Below are positions 45,464 to 53,458 of a stretch of DNA of 64,000 nucleotides, one piece after another (position 1 is the stretch's first letter; every line of letters begins with the position of its first letter). Below the pieces are notes generated by a model that made no database searches, had not been told where the DNA came from, and saw only the letters and a program-made list of their open reading frames with translations. This stretch comes from Methanothrix sp. (GTDB taxonomy: Archaea; Halobacteriota; Methanosarcinia; Methanotrichales; Methanotrichaceae): positions 16,103 to 80,102 of the forward strand of contig WOYM01000058.1 of the NCBI GenBank assembly GCA_011620785.1, given 5' to 3'. A program made the position numbers and the translations under genes.

Positions 45464-48400
45464 TAGGCCAGAATACCGCTCTTGTGGTTATGGTGCTCTA
45501 TCTGCTCCTTCTCTTCGCCATAGCCAGGTTCTCAGACAATAGAAAGCTAGAGGGCAAGAGCATCGTCAGCAATCCCTATGTATATGCCCTCTCCCTATCC
45601 GTATATGTCTCCGCATGGACCTTTTACGGCTCCGTAGGAAGAGCAGCATCTACCGGCCTGGAATTTTTGCCTATATATTTAGGGCCTATCCTGGCTATGA
45701 CACTGGGCTGGGTGCTCATCAGAAAGATGATTCGCGTATCAAAGGAGTACCGCCTCACCTCCATCAGCGATTTCTTGAGCTTTCGCTACGGCAGGAGCTA
45801 TGCCATCGGGGCAGTGGTTGCTCTGCTCAGCCTGGTCATGGTAACCCCTTATGTGGCTTTGCAGCTGATAGCCATTTCCACCTCATTAGAGACTCTGGCC
45901 GAATCCCATACCCTCCTGAGCTTCTCCTGGGAGAGCACCCTGGTGGTGGCCCTTCTCCTGGGTATATTCGCCATGATCTTCGGCGCCCGCCAGCTAGACC
46001 CCATGGAACGGCATGAGGGTCTGATTGCTGTGGTGGCCTTTGAATCCCTGGTGAAGCTGGTGGCTTTTCTGATGATAGGGCTATTCGTTGCCTACGGAAT
46101 CTTTGGAGGTTATGGGGATATCTTCAGCCAGATGGCTGAGCAGGCTCGCAGCAATCCGAATTATTCCGACCTCATGGACGTGGAGTATCCCCTATGGTTC
46201 TCCCTGACCCTTGTGTCCTTCTTTGCCATACTATTCTTGCCCAGACAGTTTCATGTCATGGTTGTGGAGAACTCGGAAGAGGGTCATCTGAAAAAGGCGA
46301 TGTGGCTCTTTCCCCTCTACCTCCTGCTGATCAACCTTTTCGTTCCGGCCATCGCCTGGGGGGGGTTGCTCCTCAATACCCCCGGCCTCAAGGACTCCTT
46401 CATAATAACCATACCTTATAGCCACAATCAAAATCTTCTATCTCTTCTGGTCTTCATAGGAGGGACATCGGCAGCCACTGCCATGATTCTTGTCGAGTCC
46501 GTGGCCGTCGGCACGATGCTGCTTAACGACCTGGAGCTGCCCTATATTCTGCGCCATATTAAAAAGCAGAAGAACCTGGCCAATGCACTCCTCAATACCA
46601 GAAGGCTGAATATACTCCTGGTTGTCCTTCTGGGATACCTCTACTCCCATGTTGCTGCCTATCAGATCCTGGCAGATATTGGTATCGTCTCATTTCTCGC
46701 TGCCAGTCAGCTGGCGCCAGCTGCTCTCGGAGGCCTTTATTGGAAAGGAGGAAACCGAAAAGGAGCTATGGCAGGTCTCGTTTCAGGATTTCTGCTCTGG
46801 TTCTACACCGCCCTGATACCCACCATAGCCGGGGACGAGGGCATGCTCTCAAGCCTGGTTAGAGATGGTGCCTTCGGCCTGGCTTTCCTCAGACCCACAG
46901 ACCTATTCGGCCTCGGCCTTGACCAGTGGACCAACTCTGTATTCTGGACGCTGCTGGTCAACACCAGCCTTTACACCCTCGTATCCCTACTCACTAAGCC
47001 CAGTCTCGAGGAAGAAAGCATCGCTAAGTCATTCGTATACGGTGCAGAAAAAGCGATGGTACAGGGCCAGGAGCTGCCAGTTGAGCCCCGAGCTATGCTC
47101 TATGGAACAATAGGTGAGCTCGAGACGACCCTTGCAAAATATATAGGCGAAGAGAGAGCAAATCACCAGGTCGATTTTTATCTGAGACAGCTGGGAGCGA
47201 CCCGAGAGACGGTAAGCACCAGGCAGCTTCAGGAGCTTTGGGACCAGTTCGAGAAGATCCTCACCGGATCGGTAGGACCTTCTGCCACCAGGATGATTGT
47301 AGAGGAACAGGTTCCCGTAAAGCCAGTGGTGGAAGAGAAGAAGGAGACCCTTCCCACCTATGATCTGACGATGGGAAGGATATACATCGTGCCTGATATC
47401 GCTTATGAGGTCTTCACCGACCAGATCACCCATGGAGTGGAAGGGCTGTGTATCACCCACTCCTCCCCGGTGGAGGTCAGGCTCCGTTGGGGATTCAAGG
47501 AGACGCCCATTATCAAGCTGAGCGATGAGAAGGGAAGCGATCGATACATCTCACCCCGCAATCTGCCCCTCCTATTCATAACCATAAAATCGTTCGTCGA
47601 CTCCAGCAGAAACAGCATTGTCCTCATTGACAGCATAGAAAAGCTGGTGAATGAGAACATGTTCAAGGTTCCAGAGAGGGAGATACTGGACTTCGTCTAT
47701 CAGATGGAGCTGCTGGGCAAAAGGACCCATCTGATCCTGGCTGAGAGAGAGGATTTTGTCCATATGGAACTGAATTCCAGCGTTAATGAAGCAAAAGAGC
47801 TATTGTTCACCCTGGGTCCCCTCTCAGAGTACCTCTTTCGGCTCTTCTCAGATACGATGCTCTCCGCACTGAATGAAGGGGTGAGAAGAGACGCGGTTAT
47901 GAAAGCCAATGAGCTCATTGCAGCAGGCGGATTCTTTGAGGCGGCTCCAAAGAGAGATCAGCCCTCTGACGAAGCTGGGCCGGCCTGCGAGCCAGATATG
48001 CAGGATGCTCTGACCGCTATCCCCAGACTGAATATCGGACCAGGATTGGTGCTGACCAGGCACAGCTTCTTCCTCGCTTTAAGGAGGCTGGCCAGAATCA
48101 TCAGAACATTTGATCCCACCTTCGATATCAAGGATTCATTGGCTGAGATCATGAAGAGCTATGGGAAGAGCCCATTTGAGGTATCGCTTATCCCAGGGAC
48201 CACATATATCGTAGAGGAGGAGAAGCCCAAAAAGAGCCTGGAGGTATTCAGCGAGCTGGTAGCTCATGGAATGGAAGGGTTATGCCTCAGCCGACACAAT
48301 CCCGAGACTCTGCAAGAGAGATTCAGCATACCCCCGGAGACAGTGATATGGCTGACCCAAAAGACCGAACCAGGATACAGAACGGTGGACCCCACGAACT

Positions 48401-48645
48401 TCCCCAGGTTGAGCGGCATGATCTCCGAATTCCTCGACAAGGCCAACTATCCAATCATCCTCCTGGAAGGCATGGGCTACCTGATCACCCAGAGCAACTA
48501 TGAGACTGTGCTCCGGTTCATTCAATTCCAGAGAGATGAGATCGCCATGAAGAACGCAATAATGCTGATCCATATTGATCCGTTATCCTTGGATACAAAG
48601 GAGCTCCACCGTCTGGCAAGCGAGATGGAGCCGTTCAGAAGCTGA
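45460..48645 (+). CDS. SLC5 (SSS) transporter fused to STAC and two DUF835 domains
   Basis: A 1061-residue protein. Residues 1-530 are a sodium:solute symporter domain with about 13 membrane helices (WTFYGSVGRAASTG, RLTSISDFLSFRYGRSYAIG, VSFFAILFLPRQFHVMVVEN, LGGLYWKGGNRKGAMAG). Residues 545-615 match the STAC linker seen in SLC5-histidine-kinase proteins (GELETTLAKYIGEERANHQV, then FEKILTGSVGPSATRM). Two cytosolic DUF835 modules follow: about 640-795 (IVLIDSIEKLVNENMF) and 916-1061 (TYIVEEEKPKKSLEVF, IILLEGMGYLITQSNYETVL). No HisKA, HATPase or receiver domain exists. It probably senses or imports an organic solute and signals through DUF835. The start is TTG 45460. Confidence 0.85.
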   Translation: MIGQNTALVVMVLYLLLLFAIARFSDNRKLEGKSIVSNPYVYALSLSVYVSAWTFYGSVGRAASTGLEFLPIYLGPILAMTLGWVLIRKMIRVSKEYRLTSISDFLSFRYGRSYAIGAVVALLSLVMVTPYVALQLIAISTSLETLAESHTLLSFSWESTLVVALLLGIFAMIFGARQLDPMERHEGLIAVVAFESLVKLVAFLMIGLFVAYGIFGGYGDIFSQMAEQARSNPNYSDLMDVEYPLWFSLTLVSFFAILFLPRQFHVMVVENSEEGHLKKAMWLFPLYLLLINLFVPAIAWGGLLLNTPGLKDSFIITIPYSHNQNLLSLLVFIGGTSAATAMILVESVAVGTMLLNDLELPYILRHIKKQKNLANALLNTRRLNILLVVLLGYLYSHVAAYQILADIGIVSFLAASQLAPAALGGLYWKGGNRKGAMAGLVSGFLLWFYTALIPTIAGDEGMLSSLVRDGAFGLAFLRPTDLFGLGLDQWTNSVFWTLLVNTSLYTLVSLLTKPSLEEESIAKSFVYGAEKAMVQGQELPVEPRAMLYGTIGELETTLAKYIGEERANHQVDFYLRQLGATRETVSTRQLQELWDQFEKILTGSVGPSATRMIVEEQVPVKPVVEEKKETLPTYDLTMGRIYIVPDIAYEVFTDQITHGVEGLCITHSSPVEVRLRWGFKETPIIKLSDEKGSDRYISPRNLPLLFITIKSFVDSSRNSIVLIDSIEKLVNENMFKVPEREILDFVYQMELLGKRTHLILAEREDFVHMELNSSVNEAKELLFTLGPLSEYLFRLFSDTMLSALNEGVRRDAVMKANELIAAGGFFEAAPKRDQPSDEAGPACEPDMQDALTAIPRLNIGPGLVLTRHSFFLALRRLARIIRTFDPTFDIKDSLAEIMKSYGKSPFEVSLIPGTTYIVEEEKPKKSLEVFSELVAHGMEGLCLSRHNPETLQERFSIPPETVIWLTQKTEPGYRTVDPTNFPRLSGMISEFLDKANYPIILLEGMGYLITQSNYETVLRFIQFQRDEIAMKNAIMLIHIDPLSLDTKELHRLASEMEPFRS

Positions 48646-48654
48646 TTAGGAGAA

Positions 48655-48663
48655 TTTTTAATA
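48655..48663 (+). promoter_or_regulatory. TATA box for the BofA-like gene
   Basis: TTTTTAATA lies centred about 28 bp before ATG 48687, giving a leaderless or nearly leaderless transcript. It is just past the stop of the SLC5 gene, so the BofA-like gene can be expressed independently. Confidence 0.45.
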
Positions 48664-48686
48664 GCTAGTCTGCACTATATGCAGCT

Positions 48687-48929
48687 ATGATCGAAGTTGG
48701 AATAGTCTTACTGGCGGTTGTTCTCATATTCGGAGCCTTTCTTTTGCTGAGGTCCCTTAAAAGTTTCGTCATAAACGCAATCGCCGGCCTCTTCATTCTT
48801 TTCCTGGCCAATCAGTTCATCAGCGCGGATATCGGCTATAGCTGGCTGGTCATACTGATTTGCGGAATTGGCGGGGCAGTTGGAGCAATCCTCTTGTTAG
48901 CCCTTCATTTCATAGGACTGGGATTCTAG
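48687..48929 (+). CDS. BofA-family small membrane protein
   Basis: An 80-residue protein with three hydrophobic stretches (VGIVLLAVVLIFGAFLLL, NAIAGLFILFLANQFI, WLVILICGIGGAVGAILLLALHFIGLGF). The pattern SFVINAIAGLFILFLAN and the glycine-rich final helix match the pro-sigmaK processing inhibitor BofA family, which occurs in many archaea without sporulation. In Bacillus BofA inhibits a site-2 protease; an M50 protease is present in this window at 36.6 kb, but a link is only speculation. Confidence 0.75.
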   Translation: MIEVGIVLLAVVLIFGAFLLLRSLKSFVINAIAGLFILFLANQFISADIGYSWLVILICGIGGAVGAILLLALHFIGLGF

Positions 48930-49068
48930 AATGGAGAGGGGCCTGAGAGGTGAGCAAAGTATAATGGCCCAATCGAGATGAGAGGCATCAAAAACCGGAT
49001 GAACGGAGATAGCAAAGCCATAGAAGGAGATACAATCAGATTAATAAAAATGTATATTGGAAAATATA

Positions 49069-50298
49069 TCAGAGCCCCAAACGGGCTTGCTGGGGGACAA
49101 TGACATTGGTCAGATCCTTCAGCCGGTAATCCTGCTGAAGTATTGACTTGAGCTTGCCGGAATACACGCTCAATGTTATCTCTTTAGTCCGGCCATATCT
49201 GCCCTTACTGATTACAATTGTATGCAAGATGCCAAGCATATCCAGCTCCGCAATGAGATCTGTGATCCGGCGATGGGTGAGAAAATCGGTCTCTACCAGA
49301 GGACAGAGCTGTTTGTACATATTATAGACCGCACTGGTAGTGATGTTTCTCGTCCCTTGCTCCTCTAAGAGAATGATGCTATAGAGCACTAACTTGGATT
49401 GAGTAGGCAGGGTCTTGATGACTTCTTCTACCCGATCCTGCTCTATCTTATCTCTGGCCTGGCGGACATGAACCTCTGTGACCACAGTAGATCGGGCCCT
49501 TTCCGCCAGTTCTCCAGAGATGCGCAAGAGGTCAAGGGCTCGGCGGGCGTCTCCATGCTCTTGAGCCGCGAATGCCGCGCAAAGAGGTATTACGCTCTCT
49601 TGCAAGGCTCCGGAACAGAATGCGACATTAGCCCTCTGCTCCAGGATCTCTCTGATCTGCTCAGCATCGTAGGGCGGAAAGATGATCTCGTCTTCACCAA
49701 GAGAGCTCTTCACCCTGGGATCAAGAAACTCTGTGAACTTGAGGTCATTGGATATGCCGATGATGCTCACCCGCGATCGGAGGAGGTCAGAGTTTACCCG
49801 GGAAAGGTTATAGAGAACATCGTCTCCCTTTCGCACCAGTTTATCCACCTCGTCCAGCATTATCACTACTACTTGCTTCTCCTCATCCAGAGCATTCCTG
49901 AACTCTGCATAAACCTGATCTGTGGGCCAACCGGTCATCGGAATATCTCTGTCGAAGTGCCTTGCCAGGTGGGCCAGAATCCTGTACTGGGTATCGACTA
50001 CCTCGCAGTTGATATAGATCACAACGCACTTCATATCTTCAAAGCTGGCTTCTTCCAGTTCTTTTCCCACATATTTGGCCACCGCTGTCTTTCCGGTGCC
50101 GGTCTTTCCGTATATGAGGACATTAGAGGGCGTCTCACCTCTTAGAGCTGGGACCAGAATCGATGCAAGGTTATTGATCTGCTCTTCTCTGTGAGGCAGT
50201 TTGGTTGGTGTATATGTAGGACGCAGGATGTCTCTGGATTGAAATATCTCCCCTTGCGCCAATAAATCAGCAAATAACCCTCTGGATATAGGTACCAA
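49069..50298 (-). CDS. cdc6: Orc1/Cdc6 replication initiator
   Basis: Origin-binding AAA+ ATPase of 409 residues. Walker A is GKTGTGKT at 64-71, Walker B VVIMLDEVDKL near residue 150, sensor 1 IIGISNDLKF, and the arginine finger region DPRVKSSLGEDEIIFPPYDAEQI. A C-terminal winged helix (TSAVYNMYKQLCPLV ... RRITDLIAELDMLGI) binds ORB DNA. The adjacent 500-bp AT-rich gap with ORB-like sites suggests this is the Orc1-1 type initiator next to its origin. Single gene, minus strand. Confidence 0.96.
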   Translation of the reverse strand: MVPISRGLFADLLAQGEIFQSRDILRPTYTPTKLPHREEQINNLASILVPALRGETPSNVLIYGKTGTGKTAVAKYVGKELEEASFEDMKCVVIYINCEVVDTQYRILAHLARHFDRDIPMTGWPTDQVYAEFRNALDEEKQVVVIMLDEVDKLVRKGDDVLYNLSRVNSDLLRSRVSIIGISNDLKFTEFLDPRVKSSLGEDEIIFPPYDAEQIREILEQRANVAFCSGALQESVIPLCAAFAAQEHGDARRALDLLRISGELAERARSTVVTEVHVRQARDKIEQDRVEEVIKTLPTQSKLVLYSIILLEEQGTRNITTSAVYNMYKQLCPLVETDFLTHRRITDLIAELDMLGILHTIVISKGRYGRTKEITLSVYSGKLKSILQQDYRLKDLTNVIVPQQARLGL

Positions 50299-50350
50299 GA
50301 TAATTCCCCTCGAACATTTTAAAATGGTCCTGGTGGATATTAAGAGTTAT

Positions 50351-50380
50351 GGTTAACTCCCCTTCATTTCCCATGGAAGT
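50351..50380 (-). other. ORB-like element 1
   Basis: On the minus strand: CTTCCATGGGAAATGAAGGG followed by GAGTT. This matches the origin recognition box form TTCCAGTGGAAAC plus a downstream G-string. The G-string faces the cdc6 gene. Confidence 0.65.
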
Positions 50381-50387
50381 ATTGGCC

Positions 50388-50414
50388 CCCTACCCCATGA
50401 TTTCCTCTGGAAAA
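50388..50414 (-). other. ORB-like element 2
   Basis: On the minus strand: TTTTCCAGAGGAAATCATGG then GGTAG. It has both the dyad core (TTCCAGAGGAAA) and the G-string, the best full-length match near cdc6, in the same orientation as element 1. Confidence 0.7.
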
Positions 50415-50699
50415 GAAATAAAACTCTAATAAATATCGTGATAGACAATATAATAAAACTAGCCATTCCTAGGTTTCCTTTTTTTCATATATAAACCTTC
50501 CTATCTACAGGGAAAGAGGCTACGTTTTAATCAATGTAGACAAATAGAATACCGATTATATTCATCGCGATGCGGGTGATAGATATTATTTTTTGTCGAC
50601 TGTTAGCGACAGGATCAATGATCGCCTATGAGATCAGAATTCATCATAGAATCCTCTGGCTTCGCTGGGCCTGCAGATCACATTACAGCGATGAACAAC

Positions 50700-50731
50700 A
50701 AGCTCCGGTCTTTAGGCCGGAGTAGTTGACC
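50700..50731 (+). repeat. IS200/IS605-type right-end scar, second copy
   Basis: Stem CTCCGGTC/GGCCGGAG with loop TTTA, followed by TAGTTGACC. Same length as the copy at 14757-14788 and 26 of 32 bases identical; the change at the ninth stem position is compensated on the other side. No transposase genes are near. It lies inside the probable origin. Confidence 0.55.
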
Positions 50732-50785
50732 CTGCATATCCAACCAAGAGCGATTAGCGGAGGGGCAGAGGTCACAGAGGCTTGA

Positions 50786-50808
50786 GTTCCAGTGGAAACC
50801 ATACGGTC
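50786..50808 (+). other. ORB-like element 3 (mini-ORB)
   Basis: GTTCCAGTGGAAACCATACG contains the dyad core TTCCAGTGGAAAC exactly as in archaeal origin recognition boxes, but the G-string is weak, so it may be a mini-ORB. It points away from cdc6, opposite to elements 1 and 2. Confidence 0.65.
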
Positions 50809-50859
50809 TCTCTCATAGGCCATGGAAAGCTGCTTGGCTATCTGGTCCAAAAGAGGGAT

Positions 50860-51120
50860 TTAGCTGACTGGTATGGTCTCAAGCTGGCTAGCAACATTCC
50901 AGATCAGGGTTCTGGTATGAAGTGGAATATTAGGGTCATTGCTTATCTCATCGAGTATGGAAATGGCAGATGCTGCCTTTATCGCCTCATTTACGCTCTC
51001 GTCCATGAGGATGGTCTTGACGCTCTCTGCAGAGCGCCTGATATTCCTCGGGACTGCATCATCGCTCATAATACGTTCTAATACCTCGACACATTGCTTA
51101 AGGACATTTTCAGCTGTCAT
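50860..51120 (-). CDS. UPF0147 family protein
   Basis: An 86-residue all-helical protein of the archaeal UPF0147 family, function unknown. It begins [20 protein letters not shown] and has [22 protein letters not shown] and [20 protein letters not shown], all characteristic. ATG 51120 is used although the frame is open five codons further. It lies next to the origin and is divergent from the zinc-ribbon gene. Confidence 0.9.
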   Translation of the reverse strand: MTAENVLKQCVEVLERIMSDDAVPRNIRRSAESVKTILMDESVNEAIKAASAISILDEISNDPNIPLHTRTLIWNVASQLETIPVS

Positions 51121-51231
51121 AGAACCACCACCCATATCTATGGGAAAAAGGTTATGATGTTTATCTGCCTTTGATTCAAGGATGATATATCGTTGTATTT
51201 AAACGTATGTGGTAATGCTGGTGATGGGACA

Positions 51232-51702
51232 ATGGAAGAGGATGAAGTACTCAGCAAGATAACCAGGCTTCTTGAGAGGGGATGCACAATGCTGGCCACG
51301 CATCACGACTGCGGAGCGCCCCTATTTCGCTGTCAGGGAGAGATAGTCTGCCCGGTCTGCTCGTTTCAGGATAATCAGGTTCATGGTGAGCAGCTTTCCG
51401 GAGCTGGAAGAGAGGCTCCGGAGCCTTCGAGATCAGAAGAATATGGGCCGGATCACGAGCCCGTTATGCCTCTCCCGCAGTCAGCAGGGAAGAGCTTGCA
51501 TGGTGGATCGAGGAGTACGGACCCCTTTGATGAGGAGAGGATGGATGGCGGGCTTATGGAGGCGAAGGCTGGGCTGCGCGCATCATTGATCGCGCGGCTG
51601 GACGAGCTCTCTGCAGGCATAAGATCTGAGCAGGATCTGGATAGGCTGAAAAAGATGCTGGACTGTGCAGAAGGACTGCTGCGTGTGCTCCGATCGATGT
51701 GA
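51232..51702 (+). CDS. Autoantigen p27 (SSSCA1)-like zinc-ribbon protein
   Basis: A 156-residue protein. Its first 45 residues match the archaeal/eukaryal p27 autoantigen zinc ribbon: ITRLLERGCTMLATHHDCGAPLFRCQGEIVCPVC, with Cys at GC, DCG, RC and CPVC. A long low-complexity middle rich in Ser, Glu and Pro follows, then a C-terminal coiled helix (IARLDELSAGIRSEQDLDRLKKMLDCAEG). ATG 51232 is chosen over an earlier GTG-like frame opening. Function unknown. Confidence 0.8.
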   Translation: MEEDEVLSKITRLLERGCTMLATHHDCGAPLFRCQGEIVCPVCSFQDNQVHGEQLSGAGREAPEPSRSEEYGPDHEPVMPLPQSAGKSLHGGSRSTDPFDEERMDGGLMEAKAGLRASLIARLDELSAGIRSEQDLDRLKKMLDCAEGLLRVLRSM

Positions 51703-51820
51703 ATAGAATCAAGCTCTTTTTTCGAAGGCAATGCAGCTTCCTGTGAGGATCAAATGGTGCCCTGCTCAAGATTGCCTTGCTCAGGCCAGTTTCATAAGGC
51801 GCGCATTTCAGGGCTTCTGC

Positions 51821-51847
51821 TTTCCACTGGAAATCAGGGGGTTGGTC
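51821..51847 (+). other. ORB-like element 4, outlying
   Basis: TTTCCACTGGAAATCAGGGG followed by GTTGG: dyad core plus a full G-string, the form of a complete origin recognition box, in the same orientation as element 3. It lies 1 kb beyond the main origin and directly overlaps the leader of the lipoprotein gene. Confidence 0.6.
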
Positions 51848-51849
51848 AA

Positions 51850-52875
51850 TTGGGTTTGAAAAAGTTTAGAAAGTGTGGTATAGCTCCGATATTATTTCCC
51901 ATTATACTGTTGTTATCGTCCATCACTGGCTGCATCGAATTGGGGTCCCAACCACTGCATTCCTCATCCCCTGGCGGTGTAGCTCAGCAGTCAGAGGCAT
52001 GGTCGGGTCAGCTGAAAATGGAGATAGACCCCAATCTGGATATCGATCTCTTCAGCCTGCGGGGAAATGTCGTTCTCACCGGGAATGGCACTCTACCTTA
52101 TCTATTGCTCAATGCCACCCTCCGCCAGGGGAAGGCCTCAATCTCAAGCACGAAGTACCTGCTGATGAGGCTGGAGACGAACAGGGATTACAGCTTTGAG
52201 ATCGCCAAGAACCTCGAACTAATTCCTGGCGACTACACCTGCACCCTGGAGGCATCAGGCCCCGGCGGCATTCTGGCCAGCGAGAACAGAAGGTGCAGCC
52301 TGGCTGAGGATCAGGAGGATCTGATCTCTAAAAGGATCTCCTCTGGAGAATTGATATCGATCTCTGATGCTCGTGCCCTTTACGCCGACAGATCTCTCTA
52401 TAGATATGAGTCAAATGAGGATGAAGAAGAGCCAGAGGAGGATGCAGGGAGGGAGGGCGAGAAAGAGAGAAAAATCGAGCGTGCCGAGGGCACGAAAGCT
52501 CGTCCTCTGATCTCGTCAGGAGAAGAGCCAACCACCAAGCTTCAGGCGCCAGAAGAGGCGGAGCAAGAAGGTTCGAAGGAATCGAAGGCAAAGATATCGG
52601 CAGAAGGAGATGGGGCAGGGAATCCTGAGCTCTTTGATGGTAGCGCCGGCGCCGATGATGGCGAAGCATCAGTCAGCAGCGTTGGGATCATGGATGAATC
52701 AGATGGAAAGGAGGAGTCAGAAGGGAATTTCGTAGGCAGCAGCACCTCTAAGAAGTACCATCTCCCTGACTGCCGCTATGCCTTGAAGATCAAGCAGGAG
52801 AACAAGGTCTATTTCCAGAGTGCCGAGGAGGCAAAAAGCCATGGCTACCTTCCCTGCAAGAGCTGCCATCCCTGA
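51850..52875 (+). CDS. Lipoprotein with acidic linker and C-terminal Ada-type zinc motif
   Basis: A 341-residue exported protein. It starts at TTG 51850 (or TTG 51856): LKKFRKCGIAPILFPIILLL ending SSITGC, a lipobox. A beta domain of about 130 residues follows (LRGNVVLTGNGTLPYLLLNATL, LIPGDYTCTLEASGP). Then comes a ~110-residue acidic, low-complexity linker rich in Glu, Ser and Lys. The end is STSKKYHLPDCRYALKIKQE, then SHGYLPCKSCHP, which is the cysteine-ligated module of Ada-type metal-binding domains, often found at the end of secreted nuclease-like proteins. Likely membrane-anchored outside the cell; function unknown. Confidence 0.75.
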   Translation: MGLKKFRKCGIAPILFPIILLLSSITGCIELGSQPLHSSSPGGVAQQSEAWSGQLKMEIDPNLDIDLFSLRGNVVLTGNGTLPYLLLNATLRQGKASISSTKYLLMRLETNRDYSFEIAKNLELIPGDYTCTLEASGPGGILASENRRCSLAEDQEDLISKRISSGELISISDARALYADRSLYRYESNEDEEEPEEDAGREGEKERKIERAEGTKARPLISSGEEPTTKLQAPEEAEQEGSKESKAKISAEGDGAGNPELFDGSAGADDGEASVSSVGIMDESDGKEESEGNFVGSSTSKKYHLPDCRYALKIKQENKVYFQSAEEAKSHGYLPCKSCHP

Positions 52876-52885
52876 TTTCATTCAT

Positions 52886-53458
52886 TCACAGCGGTCCGAT
52901 GAGAACGCAGGAGAGACCGGGGGCCCGAGGGGGAGAGGCGGTGCTCCCTCTATCGATCCTTTCCTGGGGGTAGCCAAGATCTGTGAGTGCGAGCACGCTT
53001 CGCGCGAGCCCCCTCTCCTCCAGCAGCCGGCAGAGCCCTTCCAGATCGGTGCTGTCATCGGTGAGGAGAAAGACGGATTTGTCCCGGCTCAGCTCAGAGG
53101 CTATGGCCTCCAGGTCCATCCTCCGCCCGTGGACAGTGATGGGGACCACATTCAGCTCGCTGATCTTCAGGCGGGCGCAGGCCACCTGCAGGCTGGAGAT
53201 GCCGGGAATCACCCTGCCCGGCAGATATCCCAGGCCGGAGAGCATGGGGTCCCCGGTGCTCAGAACCACAGCCTCCTCTGGCAGAGATGAGAGCCTCTTG
53301 TAGTCCTCTATCTCCCTGACAATGCAGTCCGGGTCGATATACTCCCTGGCCAGGTCTATTGACCTTTTCGATCCATAGATCAACCTCGCCCGGCCGATGG
53401 CCTCCCCCGCTTCCTGGGTCATCATCCCCGGAGCTATGCCCACTCCTACGATGATCAT
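52886..53458 (-). CDS. cbiE: Cobalt-precorrin-7 C5-methyltransferase CbiE
   Basis: SAM-dependent tetrapyrrole methylase of 190 residues. It opens MIIVGVGIAPGMMTQEAGEA, the glycine-rich SAM loop, and has VVLSTGDPMLSGLGYL and VIPGISSLQVACARL, the conserved GDPxxSG and PGxSSxQ segments. It works with CbiT, which carries the C15 step. Its ATG overlaps the cbiD stop by 4 nt. It is the last gene of the corrin operon, convergent with the lipoprotein gene. Confidence 0.92.
   Translation of the reverse strand: MIIVGVGIAPGMMTQEAGEAIGRARLIYGSKRSIDLAREYIDPDCIVREIEDYKRLSSLPEEAVVLSTGDPMLSGLGYLPGRVIPGISSLQVACARLKISELNVVPITVHGRRMDLEAIASELSRDKSVFLLTDDSTDLEGLCRLLEERGLARSVLALTDLGYPQERIDRGSTASPPRAPGLSCVLIGPL

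Larger units (their letters stand above)
50299..50810. other. Probable replication origin (oriC)
   Basis: The gap upstream of cdc6 has the layout of a euryarchaeal origin. Two ORB-like sites next to cdc6 point one way (50351-50380 and 50388-50414, minus) and one points the other way at 50786-50808 (plus). Between them is an AT-rich stretch, about 50,415-50,620 (runs such as AATAAAACTCTAATAAATAT and TTTTTTTCATATATAAACC), a candidate unwinding element. No gene is supported in this interval. An IS200/IS605-type scar sits inside it at 50700-50731. Confidence 0.75.

Noticed and set aside
50782..51081. 99-codon plus-strand frame near the origin
   Set aside because: It lies almost wholly antisense to the UPF0147 gene, whose identity is clear, and has no family features.
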